A DNA stretch of 64,000 bases from positions 1 to 64,000 of the forward strand of contig NZ_JABBPC010000020.1 in NCBI RefSeq assembly GCF_012927485.1. Reading direction: 5' to 3'. A program made the translations under genes and the position numbers. Shown piece by piece: positions 39,982 to 49,152 of the stretch. The DNA comes from Polaromonas sp. Its GTDB lineage: Bacteria > Pseudomonadota > Gammaproteobacteria > Burkholderiales > Burkholderiaceae_C. How positions within the stretch are numbered: position 1 is the first letter of the stretch; each line of letters starts with the position of its first letter. The notes under the pieces were generated by a model. The model had not been told where the DNA came from. It worked only from the letters and a program-made list of their open reading frames with translations, and did no database searches.

Positions 39982-39997
39982 TGGCACAGGTCTTGCA
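39982..39997 (+). promoter_or_regulatory. Sigma-54 promoter of the nitrate assimilation operon
   Basis: TGGCAC-AGGTC-TTGCA is an exact -24/-12 sigma-54 promoter. The start point is predicted near 40008, 136 bases before the nrtA ATG, leaving room for the leader hairpins. Confidence 0.85.
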
Positions 39998-40017
39998 ATT
40001 GGTGATTGCATGGCAAC

Positions 40018-40037
40018 CCACCTCAACGGCGAAGTGG
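40018..40037 (+). promoter_or_regulatory. ANTAR-type hexaloop hairpin in the nrtA leader
   Basis: CCACCTC and GAAGTGG pair (one C-A mismatch) around the six-base loop AACGGC, with A at loop position 1 and G at 4, the residues known to be essential for NasR/ANTAR recognition. It lies about 10 bases after the predicted start and 15 bases before the terminator. Confidence 0.75.
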
Positions 40038-40052
40038 ATTGTCCCAAAGAAC

Positions 40053-40125
40053 AAAGGCGTTCGCACCCCCAGCCACGACTAAAACGTGGTTGCCTGGGTC
40101 GAGCGCCTTTTTGTTTTGTTTTTTT
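40053..40125 (+). terminator. Conditional intrinsic terminator in the nrtA leader
   Basis: A long stem with AAAGGCG (40053-40059) against CGCCTTT (40104-40110), inner CCAG/CTGG and CCACG/CGTGG, and loop ACTAAAA. It is followed by an extended T-rich tract (40108-40127). It sits between the sigma-54 promoter and nrtA, so it must be passed for expression, as expected for NasT attenuation. Confidence 0.88.
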
Positions 40126-40143
40126 ACTTCCGGAGTCGCTGCC

Positions 40144-41388
40144 ATGACCGATCTGTTGAAATCTTCACTCACCCGCCGCTCGGTGTTGCAAGCCGCCGCC
40201 GTGGGTGCAGTGGGTATTAACCCGGCGCTACGAGCCGCCGTCTATGCCCAAGGTTCAGACGCCCCCGAAAAGAAGGAAGTCAAGATTGGCTTCATTCCAC
40301 TGACCGATTGCGCCTCGGTGGTGATGGCTTCGGTGCTGGGTATCGACAAAAAATACGGCGTCAAGATCATCCCGACCAAGGAAGCCAGTTGGGCCGGCGT
40401 GCGTGACAAACTGGTCAATGGCGAACTCGACTTTGCCCACGTACTCTACGGCCTGGTTTACGGCGTGCATATGGGAACGGCAGGCCCCAAGAAAGACATG
40501 GCCGTGCTGATGAACCTGAACAACAACGGACAGGCGATCACGCTGTCCAGAAAAATAGCCGACAAGGGTGGCGTCGATGGCGCGGGCCTGGCCAAACTGA
40601 TGACCGCCGAAAAGCGCGAATACACCTTTGCCCAAACCTTTCCCACTGGTACGCACGCGATGTGGCTCTACTACTGGTTGGCCGCCAATGGCGTGAATCC
40701 AATGAAAGATGCCAAGGTGATCACGGTGCCGCCGCCGCAAATGGTGGCCAACATGCGCGTCGGCAGCATGGATGGTTTTTGCGTCGGCGAACCGTGGGGT
40801 CACCGCGCGATCATGGACGGCGTTGGTATTACCGCTGTCACGACGCAGGACATCTGGAAGGATCACCCCGAGAAGGTACTCGGCACTACCGCGGATTTCG
40901 TTAAAAAGTATCCCAACACGGCGCGCGCGGTGACGGCCGCCATCATCGAAGCCGGCAAGTGGATTGACGCCAGCCTGGCCAACAAAAACAAGATGGCCGA
41001 AACGGTGGCCGACAAAAGCTATGTCAACACCAGCGTGGAGGCCATCAACCAACGGATCATGGGCCGCTACCAGAACGGGCTGGGCAAAACCTGGGACGAC
41101 CCGAACTACATGAAGTTCTTCAATGATGGCGCAGTCAACGTCCCGTACCTGTCCGACGGCATGTGGTTCCTGACCCAACACAAACGCTGGGGACTGATCA
41201 AGGACCACCCGGACTACCTGGCCGTAGCCAAGCAGATCAACCAGATCGACATTTACAAACAGGCGGCAACCGCGGCCAAGGTGAGCGTACCGAAAGATTT
41301 CATGCGCACCAGCAAGTTGATGGATGGCACGGTCTGGGACGGAAAGGATCCGAAAAAATACGCCGACAGTTTCAAAGTCCGCGCTTAA
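40144..41388 (+). CDS. nrtA: Nitrate ABC transporter substrate-binding protein
   Basis: Captures nitrate (possibly nitrite) in the periplasm for NrtBD. It is 414 residues. The N-terminus has a twin-arginine signal, TRRSVLQAAAVGAVG (RR at 11-12), suggesting folded export. The mature protein begins the NrtA/CmpA family fold with VKIGFIPLTDCASVVMA. Other family pieces are ANMRVGSMDGFCVGEPWG and the late MWFLTQHKRWGLI. The ATG at 40144 has CCGGAG about 9 bases upstream. Upstream in-frame codons lie in the terminator and are not coding. Confidence 0.93.
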   Translation: MTDLLKSSLTRRSVLQAAAVGAVGINPALRAAVYAQGSDAPEKKEVKIGFIPLTDCASVVMASVLGIDKKYGVKIIPTKEASWAGVRDKLVNGELDFAHVLYGLVYGVHMGTAGPKKDMAVLMNLNNNGQAITLSRKIADKGGVDGAGLAKLMTAEKREYTFAQTFPTGTHAMWLYYWLAANGVNPMKDAKVITVPPPQMVANMRVGSMDGFCVGEPWGHRAIMDGVGITAVTTQDIWKDHPEKVLGTTADFVKKYPNTARAVTAAIIEAGKWIDASLANKNKMAETVADKSYVNTSVEAINQRIMGRYQNGLGKTWDDPNYMKFFNDGAVNVPYLSDGMWFLTQHKRWGLIKDHPDYLAVAKQINQIDIYKQAATAAKVSVPKDFMRTSKLMDGTVWDGKDPKKYADSFKVRA

Positions 41389-41422
41389 ACGTCCCCTAAA
41401 TAGTATTCAAAGAGGTCATGCC

Positions 41423-42355
41423 ATGGTCAGTGCCGTATTCCACAGCCCGCGTCGGACCACCGAAGCAGCGGTTCACGGTAGCGAACGAAACGCCCCCCAT
41501 TTAATGGCGGACGACACTGTTGAAACAAGCGCGTCAGCTTCAGTCGCCAAAGTAACCACCCGGCCACGATGGAATGTCGCCTGGATCTGGCACCACGTCC
41601 TGCCGCCCCTGCTGGGCCTTGGTTTGCTGGTGCTGATCTGGGAACTGGTTTCCATGGGCACGGGCGCCAACATCCCCTCGCCCAAAGACACCTTGGTCCA
41701 GGCAGTGCAGATTTTCAGCGATCCGTTTTACAGCAAAGGGCCAAACGACCAGGGCGTCGGCTGGAACATCCTGGCGTCACTCAAGCGCGTCGCGGTGGGT
41801 TTTGGCCTGGCAGCGCTGGTCGGCATTCCAGTCGGCTTCATGATTGGCCGCTTTACTTTTTTAAGCCGCATGTTTAACCCGCTGATCAGCCTGCTGCGCC
41901 CGGTGTCCCCGCTGGCCTGGTTGCCGATTGGCCTGTTGGTGTTCAAGGGGGCCAACCCGGCCGCCATCTGGACCATCTTCATCTGCTCGATCTGGCCCAT
42001 GATCATCAACACCGCTGTGGGCGTGCAGCGCGTTCCGCAGGACTACATGAATGTGGCGCGCGTGCTCAACCTGTCCGAATGGAAGATCGTCACCAAAATT
42101 CTTTTCCCCTCGGTGCTGCCTTACATGTTGACCGGCGTGCGCCTCGCGGTCGGCACCGCCTGGCTGGTAATTGTTGCCGCCGAAATGCTCACCGGTGGAG
42201 TCGGCATCGGCTTTTGGGTATGGGACGAGTGGAACAACCTGAACGTCAAAAACATCATCATCGCCATTTTTGTAATTGGCATTGTCGGGCTGCTGCTGGA
42301 GTACGCGCTGATCAAGTTGGCTACCGCGTTCACGTTTGAAGAAGTCAAAAACTGA
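41423..42355 (+). CDS. nrtB: Nitrate ABC transporter permease
   Basis: Inner-membrane channel of the nitrate importer. It is 310 residues: a variable polar N-terminal region of about 55 residues, then six predicted helices. The permease motif reads EWKIVTKILFPSVLPYMLTGVRL, the contact site for the ATPase. The ATG at 41423 has AGAGG about 7 bases upstream. The frame is open back to 41324, inside nrtA, but that start is not used. Its stop is 19 bases before the ATPase gene. Confidence 0.93.
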   Translation: MVSAVFHSPRRTTEAAVHGSERNAPHLMADDTVETSASASVAKVTTRPRWNVAWIWHHVLPPLLGLGLLVLIWELVSMGTGANIPSPKDTLVQAVQIFSDPFYSKGPNDQGVGWNILASLKRVAVGFGLAALVGIPVGFMIGRFTFLSRMFNPLISLLRPVSPLAWLPIGLLVFKGANPAAIWTIFICSIWPMIINTAVGVQRVPQDYMNVARVLNLSEWKIVTKILFPSVLPYMLTGVRLAVGTAWLVIVAAEMLTGGVGIGFWVWDEWNNLNVKNIIIAIFVIGIVGLLLEYALIKLATAFTFEEVKN

Positions 42356-42374
42356 AGCCCTTGGAAAGACGACC

Positions 42375-43187
42375 ATGAACACTTCCCTCACCACGAAATA
42401 CCTCGAAGTTCAGTTCGTCGAGCAGACCTTCAAGACGAAAAAGGGGTCGTTCTGCGCGCTTGAAAATATCAACCTCAGCGTGGCCAAGGGCGAATTTGTC
42501 GCACTGATCGGCCATTCCGGATGCGGCAAGTCCACCTTGCTGAACCTGCTGGCGGGGCTGACCCGGCCGACCCAGGGGAGCCTGCTGTGCGCCAACCGCG
42601 AAATTGCAGGGCCTGGCCCGGAGCGCGCCGTGGTGTTTCAAAACCACTCGTTGCTACCTTGGCTGACCTGCTTTGAAAACATCTATCTGGCGGTTGAACG
42701 CGTTTTCTCGGCCACTGAGACAAAGGCGCAACTCAAATCCCGCACCGATGCGGTGCTGGCCATGGTGGGCTTGACATCAGCGGCGCAAAAGCGCCCTGGT
42801 GAAATTTCGGGCGGTATGAAGCAACGTGTGGGTATCGCCCGCGCTCTGTCGATGGAACCCAAAGTGCTGCTGCTTGACGAGCCTTTTGGTGCACTCGATG
42901 CACTAACCCGTGCCAAGCTGCAGGACGAGTTGCTGCAGATCGTGGCCAACACCCAAAGCACAGTGGTGATGGTCACTCACGATGTGGATGAGGCCGTGCT
43001 GTTGAGCGACAAGATCGTGATGATGACCAACGGACCGTCGGCCACGATTGGTGAAGTGCTCCACGTAGATTTGCCGCGTCCGCGCAACCGGGTAGAACTG
43101 GCTGAGAGCACGCAGTACCTGCATTACAGAAAGGCCGTGATCGACTTTTTGTATACGCGCCAGGCCCATGTGGAAAAGGCCGCCTGA
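42375..43187 (+). CDS. nrtD: Nitrate ABC transporter ATP-binding protein
   Basis: ATPase powering NrtB. It is 270 residues: Walker A GHSGCGKST (about 52-60), Q-loop in VFQNHSLLPW, signature ISGGMKQRVGIARAL, Walker B VLLLDEPFGALDAL, and H-loop in VMVTHDVDEAV. It resembles the short NrtD rather than NrtC, which carries an extra NrtA-like domain. GGAAAGACG precedes the ATG. Confidence 0.93.
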   Translation: MNTSLTTKYLEVQFVEQTFKTKKGSFCALENINLSVAKGEFVALIGHSGCGKSTLLNLLAGLTRPTQGSLLCANREIAGPGPERAVVFQNHSLLPWLTCFENIYLAVERVFSATETKAQLKSRTDAVLAMVGLTSAAQKRPGEISGGMKQRVGIARALSMEPKVLLLDEPFGALDALTRAKLQDELLQIVANTQSTVVMVTHDVDEAVLLSDKIVMMTNGPSATIGEVLHVDLPRPRNRVELAESTQYLHYRKAVIDFLYTRQAHVEKAA

Positions 43188-43236
43188 AAGCGGGATTTAT
43201 AGCGCGTAAGAACACCGAAACTCTGAGGAACCCACG

Positions 43237-45690
43237 ATGGACATGCGCGTTAAAAAATCAAAACTGGTAATGATCGGCAATGGCATGGCGGGCGTACGCA
43301 CCCTGGAGGAATTACTAAAAATCGCGCCCGAGCTTTACAACATCAGCGTCTTTGGCGCCGAGCCGCATCCCAACTACAACCGGATTTTGTTATCGCCGGT
43401 GCTGGCTGGGGAACAAACACTTGACGAAATTATTCTCAACTCCTGGGACTGGTACAAAGACAACCACATCACGCTTCATTCCGGCAAGAAAGTCGTCGAA
43501 GTTGACCGCATCAAACGCATTGTGCGTGCCGCCGATGGCACCGAAGAGGCCTATGACCGCTTGCTGATGTGCACCGGCTCCAACCCGTTCATCTTGCCAG
43601 TCCCAGGCAAGGATCTGAAGGGCGTGATTGCCTACCGGGACATCGCCGATACCAACGAGATGATTGAGACCGCCAAAAAATACAAAAAGGCCGTGGTCAT
43701 TGGCGGTGGCCTGCTGGGTCTGGAAGCTGCCAATGGCCTGATGCTGCGCGGCATGGACGTCAGCGTGGTGCATGTCATGCCGACGCTGATGGAGCGTCAG
43801 CTCGACGGTGTAGCCGGCAAGTTGTTGCAAAAATCCTTGCAGGATCGTGGCCTCAAATTCCTCATGGGCGCGCAAACCCAGCAACTCGTGGGCGGCGGAG
43901 ACGAAGACGGCAACCGCGTGACCGCCATCAAATTCAAGGATGGCACTGAGCTGGAAACCGACCTTGTGGTGATGGCCGTGGGCATACGCCCCAACACCGA
44001 GCTGGCTGAATCCATGCGCCTGTATTGCAGCAAAGGCATTGTGGTCAACGACACCATGCAGACCACCACGGATGCCCGCATCTATTCGGTGGGGGAATGC
44101 GCGGCCCACCGCGGCATTGCCTATGGCCTGGTGGCACCACTGTTTGAGCAGGCCAAAGTTGCCGCCAACCATCTGGCGCAGTTCGGCATCGGCCGCTACA
44201 CCGGCTCGCTCACTTCCACCAAACTTAAAGTCACCGGTATAGACCTCTTTTCCGCGGGTGAGTTCATGGGTGGTGAAGGCACGGAAGAAATCGTCATGAG
44301 CGATCCGTTCGGCGGTGTTTACAAAAAGCTGGTTATCAAAGACGACAAGCTGATCGGCGCCTGCCTCTACGGCGATACGGTAGATGGCAGCTACTATTTC
44401 AAATTACTGCGCAATGGCCGCAACGTTGCCGATATTCGCGACAAACTGATGTTTGGCGAATCCAACATCGGCGACGCCGGCCACGAGGGCCACAGCAAGG
44501 CAGCCTCCATGCCGGACGAAGCGGAGGTCTGCGGCTGCAACGGCGTGACCAAAGGCACAATCTGCAAAGCGATCAAGGAAAAAGGCCTGTTTACGCTCGA
44601 CGAAGTGCGCAAGCACACCAAGGCCAGCGCATCATGCGGCTCGTGCACCGGGCTGGTAGAACAAATCTTGATGTTCACTGCTGGCGGCGACTACTCGGCC
44701 ACACCGAAGACGAAAGCCATGTGCGCCTGCACCGACCACGGCCATCAAGTGGTCCGCGACGCCATCAAGGCCAACAGGCTACTGACGATTACGAGCGTCT
44801 ATTCATTTTTGGAGTGGCGGACTCCGAACGGCTGTGCCAGTTGCCGGCCCGCCGTCAATTACTACCTGATAAGCACCTGGCCCAAGCAGGCCAAAGACGA
44901 CCCGCAGAGCCGGTATATCAACGAGCGTTCACACGCCAACATTCAAAGGGACGGCACCTACAGCGTGATTCCGCGCATGTGGGGCGGCCACACCACGCCC
45001 GACGAATTGCGCCGGATCGCGAATGCGGCCGACAAATACAAAATTCCGACCGTCAAAATTACGGGGGGTCAGCGTATCGATTTGCTCGGTGTCAAAAAGG
45101 AAGACCTGCAAGCGGTCTGGAAGGATATCGGTATGCCCACCGGTATGGCGTATGCCAAAGCCTTGCGAACGGTAAAAACCTGCGTCGGTAGTGAATGGTG
45201 TCGATTCGGCACCCAGGACAGCACGCAAATGGGCAAGGACCTTGAGCACGCGCTATGGGCGATGTACTCGCCCCACAAGGTCAAGCTGGCGGTTAGCGGT
45301 TGCCCGCGCAACTGCGCCGAGTCCGGCATCAAGGACGTTGGGGTCATAGGCGTCGATTCCGGCTGGGAAATCTATGTGGGCGGCAACGGCGGCATCAAGA
45401 CTGAAGTGGCCCAATTTCTTGTCAAGGTCAAGACCGCGCAGGAAGTGCTGGAGTACGCAGGGGGCTTCCTCCAGCTCTACCGCGAAGAAGGTTGGTATCT
45501 TGAAAGGACCGTGCATTACATCCACCGTGTCGGCCTCGATCACGTGAAAAAGAAAATTGTCGACGACGCTGAAGGCCGCAAAGGCTTGTGGGAGCGCCTG
45601 CAGTTCAGCGTCGATGGTGAGCCCGATCCGTGGTTTGCCCTGAAGGAAGCCGCTGTGGATACACGGCAATTTGAAGCGCTTGCCGCATGA
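43237..45690 (+). CDS. nirB: Nitrite reductase (NADH), large subunit
   Basis: Reduces nitrite to ammonium in the cytoplasm with six electrons from NADH. It is 817 residues: an FAD/NADH domain (GNGMAGVRTLEEL near 15, VVIGGGLLGLEAANG near 152), two BFD-like [2Fe-2S] regions (CGCNGVTKGTIC and CGSCTGLVEQ near 430-470), and the sulfite/nitrite reductase-like catalytic part. The siroheme-4Fe-4S cysteines are in CVGSEWCRFG (about 649 and 655) and SGCPRNCAESG (about 689 and 693). TGAGGAACCC precedes the ATG. It is in the nitrate operon, 49 bases after nrtD, and depends on siroheme made via the cobA product. Confidence 0.96.
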   Translation: MDMRVKKSKLVMIGNGMAGVRTLEELLKIAPELYNISVFGAEPHPNYNRILLSPVLAGEQTLDEIILNSWDWYKDNHITLHSGKKVVEVDRIKRIVRAADGTEEAYDRLLMCTGSNPFILPVPGKDLKGVIAYRDIADTNEMIETAKKYKKAVVIGGGLLGLEAANGLMLRGMDVSVVHVMPTLMERQLDGVAGKLLQKSLQDRGLKFLMGAQTQQLVGGGDEDGNRVTAIKFKDGTELETDLVVMAVGIRPNTELAESMRLYCSKGIVVNDTMQTTTDARIYSVGECAAHRGIAYGLVAPLFEQAKVAANHLAQFGIGRYTGSLTSTKLKVTGIDLFSAGEFMGGEGTEEIVMSDPFGGVYKKLVIKDDKLIGACLYGDTVDGSYYFKLLRNGRNVADIRDKLMFGESNIGDAGHEGHSKAASMPDEAEVCGCNGVTKGTICKAIKEKGLFTLDEVRKHTKASASCGSCTGLVEQILMFTAGGDYSATPKTKAMCACTDHGHQVVRDAIKANRLLTITSVYSFLEWRTPNGCASCRPAVNYYLISTWPKQAKDDPQSRYINERSHANIQRDGTYSVIPRMWGGHTTPDELRRIANAADKYKIPTVKITGGQRIDLLGVKKEDLQAVWKDIGMPTGMAYAKALRTVKTCVGSEWCRFGTQDSTQMGKDLEHALWAMYSPHKVKLAVSGCPRNCAESGIKDVGVIGVDSGWEIYVGGNGGIKTEVAQFLVKVKTAQEVLEYAGGFLQLYREEGWYLERTVHYIHRVGLDHVKKKIVDDAEGRKGLWERLQFSVDGEPDPWFALKEAAVDTRQFEALAA

Positions 45691-45779
45691 TTTTCGCAGC
45701 ACCAACCGCCCGGCCACAGCAGCTGATGGACCGCGTGACCGGCATGTACGCCCGAATACTCGGCTAACTGAGGAAAAAA

Positions 45780-46166
45780 ATGTCTGCATGGAAAAAAATC
45801 TGCCAGGTCACCGACATTCCCGTACTCGGCTCCCGCCGGGTCTCGCGTGCGCAGGGTATGGATGTTGCCTTGTTCCGCAACAACGAGGAGGGCATTTTTG
45901 CGCTGCTTGACCGCTGTCCGCACAGGGGCGGCCCACTGAGCCAGGGCATCGTATTTGGCACCAGCGTGGCATGCCCATTGCACAACTGGACGATTGGCCT
46001 GACCGACGGTTGCGCCAAATCGCCGGATGAAGGCTGTACGCAAAAGTTCAGCGTTCGCGTCATCGAGGGAGCGGTGTACCTGGACGCAACCGAACTGGCT
46101 ACGCTGGCGCTTGAAGCGCGGGCCGAAGTGGCCGGACCTGCCGGCAAAAAACTGACCTCTGCTTGA
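45780..46166 (+). CDS. nirD: Nitrite reductase (NADH), small subunit, Rieske type
   Basis: Small partner of NirB. It is 128 residues with a Rieske fold and an intact cluster motif, CPHRGG (Cys46, His48) and CPLHNW (Cys65, His68). It should bind a [2Fe-2S] cluster, unlike E. coli NirD, whose ligands are lost. It starts 89 bases after nirB, with GAGGAAAAAA upstream. Its stop overlaps a possible TTG start of nasA. Confidence 0.93.
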   Translation: MSAWKKICQVTDIPVLGSRRVSRAQGMDVALFRNNEEGIFALLDRCPHRGGPLSQGIVFGTSVACPLHNWTIGLTDGCAKSPDEGCTQKFSVRVIEGAVYLDATELATLALEARAEVAGPAGKKLTSA

Positions 46167-49111
46167 ATGCCCAGATGATGGTTCCTGCAACGAGTACGCC
46201 AAAAGCAAAGGAAACCCGCTCTACTTGTCCTTATTGCGGCGTAGGCTGCGGCGTCATCATTGAATCCCAAGGAGAGCAAATCACGGGCGTGCGCGGCGAT
46301 CCGAGCCACCCGGCCAATTTTGGGCGACTCTGCACCAAGGGCGCCACGCTGGCCCTCAGCGCGGCGGCGCCGGTCACGCTGCAAACACGGCTTTTACATC
46401 CGATGCGGCGCGCGCAGCGCCACGAAGTAGCCCAGCGAACGTCATGGGACAGCGCCCTCACCTTCGCCAGCGAGCGCTTTGCTCAAATCGTTCGCGACCA
46501 CGGACCGGATGCGGTCGGTTTTTATATTTCTGGCCAGTTGCTCACCGAAGACTATTACGTCTTCAACAAATTGGCCAAAGGATTGATTGGTACCAACAAT
46601 ATCGACAGCAACTCCCGGCTGTGCATGAGTAGCGCGGTCGCAGGCTACAAACAAACTCTGGGCGCGGACGCACCGCCCGTCTGCTACGACGACTTGCATC
46701 ATGCGCAGTGCATCTTCATCGTGGGCAGCAACACGGCTTACGCGCACCCGGTATTGTTCCGGCGCATCGAGGATGCCAAAGCGGCCAACCCGGCGCTCAA
46801 AATCATCTGCTGCGACCCGCGCCGGACCGACACCGCAGAGATCGCCGACCTTTACTTACCGATCCAGCCCGGAACCGACGTTTCGCTGTTCAACGGCATG
46901 CTGCACATCATGCTGTGGGAAGGCTGGACCAACCCACAATACATTGCAGCGCACACCAATGGATTTGCGGATTTAAAAAGCACGGTGAGGGACTACACCC
47001 CCGACCTGGTGGCGGAGACTTGCGGCATCAAAAAAGAGGACCTGCTTTCTGCCGCCAGACTGTTTGCCACCTCCGGCGCCACCTTGAGCCTGTATTGCCA
47101 GGGACTGAACCAGTCGACCAGCGGCACCGCCAAAAATGCAGCCTTGATTAACCTGCACCTGGCGACCGCACAGATAGGCAAGGCCGGTGCCGGACCGTTT
47201 TCGTTAACCGGCCAGCCAAATGCCATGGGAGGCCGTGAGGTCGGCGGTATGGCGAATTTACTGAGCGGGCATCGTGACCTGTCCAACGCCGACCACCGCG
47301 CGGAAATTGCCTCGCTTTGGGGCGTGCCTAGCGTGCCCGAGAAGCCGGGTAAAACAGCAGTCGAAATGTTTCAGGCGGCCGCCGACGGAGAAATCAAGGC
47401 GCTTTGGATTGCCTGTACCAATCCGACCCAGTCCATGCCCGACCAGACCACCGTGCGCAGGGCCCTTGAGCGCGCCGAATTGGTGATTGTTCAGGAGGCG
47501 TTTTCCACCACTTCCAGTTGCGACTATGCCGACCTGTTGCTGCCTGCCACCACTTGGGGCGAAAAAGCGGGCACAGTGACCAACAGCGAACGCCGCATCA
47601 GCCGGGTGCGCGCAGCTATCCGGCCCCCCGAGGAGACCCGTCACGACTGGTCAATTGCAGTTGAATTTGCACAGCGGCTCGAAAAACTTCTCCCCCCTCG
47701 TATCGCCGGACCTGCAAAGGCGTTATTCCCTTACTCGCTGACCGATCAGGCCAGCGGGGTTGAAACCATCTGGAACGAGCACCGCGAATCCACCCGAGGC
47801 CGCGACCTCGACATCACGGGCATGAGCTATGCCCTGCTTGAAGATTCGCCCCTGCAATGGCCGCTGAAATCGGGTGAAACGACAGGAAAGGCGCGCTTGT
47901 ACGAAGACGGCATCTTTCCCACCATTGATGGTCGGGCCTGCTTCGTCAACACGGTGTACAAACCAGTCGCCGAGCCGCGCGAATCACGCTATCCGTTTTC
48001 GCTGACGACCGGCCGCCTGCGCGACCAATGGCATGGCATGAGCCGCACGGGTACGCTGGGACGCCTGTTTGGCCACGTGGCGGAGCCCGCCCTCCAAATG
48101 AACCGCCAAGACATGGTGCGGCGTTTGCTAAAAGAAGGCGATCTGGTGCATGTCACCTCCAGGCGCGGCTCCATCGTCGTTCCCGTGCAAGCGTCATCCG
48201 AGGTTGCCCTGAGCCAGGCGTTCATCGCCATGCACTGGGGTGGCGAATATTTGAGTGGTCTATCCAGCAGTGGCCAAACACTGGCCGGCATCAACGCGAT
48301 CACGACGTCGGCCTATTGCCCCCACTCCAAACAACCGGAACTCAAGCACGCTGCGGTCAAGATCCTGAAGGCGGAATTACCGTGGTCATTGCTCGCCATG
48401 GCGTGGCTACCCGACAGTGAAGTGCTGGCGGCGCGCGAAGCGCTCAGGCCTCTAATGAGGTCATTTCCTTTTGCCAGTTGCGTGCCGTTTTCAAACAATG
48501 CGCCGCTGACAGACCGCTGCGGGGAACGATCGGGGGTGCTATTTCGCGCGGCCAGCCATGAATCGCCTGCCGACGAAACGCTGACCACGTTAGAGCGCAT
48601 CCTGGGCCTCAATGGGCTTGACACCCTGCGCTACGCCGACAAAAAAAAGGGCCAGCATCGCACCATACGGCTGCTACGACGGGGCACCCATGAGGAAAAA
48701 ACAGAACTGACAGGTTTTGTTCTCGCCGGTGACACCAGCGCCCAGGCCTGGATCACCACGCTGTTGCGCGACGAGCTCCCCGCACAGGCGTATGGCCGCC
48801 TGTTGCTGCTGCCAGGTGCTAAGCCGCCGGTTGCTGTCCTGTCACGAGGGACGGTGGTGTGTAGCTGCCTCAACGTCACGGACTTGGCTATCGACGATCA
48901 TCTATCGATCGTCAGCGAAAGCGGCGACGCTGGCTATTTGGGAACGGATGAACAGCGCCTGGCATCACTGCAAGACGCCTTGAAATGCGGCACCAACTGC
49001 GGCTCTTGCTTGCCCGAGCTGAAACGCAGAGTGCGCTCCGCGCGCAACGCAGGCGGGTCTGAAACCACTTCGTCACCGCAAACGTTTATCCCGATCAAAC
49101 AGATCGCCTAA
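46163..49111 (+). CDS. nasA: Assimilatory nitrate reductase catalytic subunit, with C-terminal [2Fe-2S] domain
   Basis: Molybdenum bis-MGD enzyme reducing nitrate to nitrite in the cytoplasm. It is up to 982 residues. N-terminal 4Fe-4S ligands are Cys22, Cys25, Cys29 and Cys57. The Mo cofactor domains include SRLCMSSAVAGYKQTLG and, near the C-terminal half, LTTGRLRDQWHGMSRTG. A BFD-like [2Fe-2S] domain follows with Cys900, Cys902, Cys942, Cys946 and Cys949. The start is uncertain: TTG at 46163 overlaps the nirD stop, while in-frame ATGs lie at 46175 and 46178, and none has a clear ribosome site. No dedicated NADH or ferredoxin reductase subunit is present nearby. Confidence 0.94.
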   Translation: MNAQMMVPATSTPKAKETRSTCPYCGVGCGVIIESQGEQITGVRGDPSHPANFGRLCTKGATLALSAAAPVTLQTRLLHPMRRAQRHEVAQRTSWDSALTFASERFAQIVRDHGPDAVGFYISGQLLTEDYYVFNKLAKGLIGTNNIDSNSRLCMSSAVAGYKQTLGADAPPVCYDDLHHAQCIFIVGSNTAYAHPVLFRRIEDAKAANPALKIICCDPRRTDTAEIADLYLPIQPGTDVSLFNGMLHIMLWEGWTNPQYIAAHTNGFADLKSTVRDYTPDLVAETCGIKKEDLLSAARLFATSGATLSLYCQGLNQSTSGTAKNAALINLHLATAQIGKAGAGPFSLTGQPNAMGGREVGGMANLLSGHRDLSNADHRAEIASLWGVPSVPEKPGKTAVEMFQAAADGEIKALWIACTNPTQSMPDQTTVRRALERAELVIVQEAFSTTSSCDYADLLLPATTWGEKAGTVTNSERRISRVRAAIRPPEETRHDWSIAVEFAQRLEKLLPPRIAGPAKALFPYSLTDQASGVETIWNEHRESTRGRDLDITGMSYALLEDSPLQWPLKSGETTGKARLYEDGIFPTIDGRACFVNTVYKPVAEPRESRYPFSLTTGRLRDQWHGMSRTGTLGRLFGHVAEPALQMNRQDMVRRLLKEGDLVHVTSRRGSIVVPVQASSEVALSQAFIAMHWGGEYLSGLSSSGQTLAGINAITTSAYCPHSKQPELKHAAVKILKAELPWSLLAMAWLPDSEVLAAREALRPLMRSFPFASCVPFSNNAPLTDRCGERSGVLFRAASHESPADETLTTLERILGLNGLDTLRYADKKKGQHRTIRLLRRGTHEEKTELTGFVLAGDTSAQAWITTLLRDELPAQAYGRLLLLPGAKPPVAVLSRGTVVCSCLNVTDLAIDDHLSIVSESGDAGYLGTDEQRLASLQDALKCGTNCGSCLPELKRRVRSARNAGGSETTSSPQTFIPIKQIA

Positions 49112-49152
49112 TCGAATACCGGTCCTTATGTGCAGCTGCATACAATTGCCGC

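Noticed and set aside
39994..40010. TGCAAT-TGGTG-ATTGCA hairpin considered as a first ANTAR hairpin
   Set aside because: It overlaps the sigma-54 -12 element and lies upstream of the predicted start, so it would not be in the RNA; its five-base loop also lacks the A1/G4 pattern.
43390..44172. Minus-strand reading frame of 260 codons inside nirB
   Set aside because: Pure shadow of nirB: rich in His, Gln and Ala, with no ribosome site and no known family.
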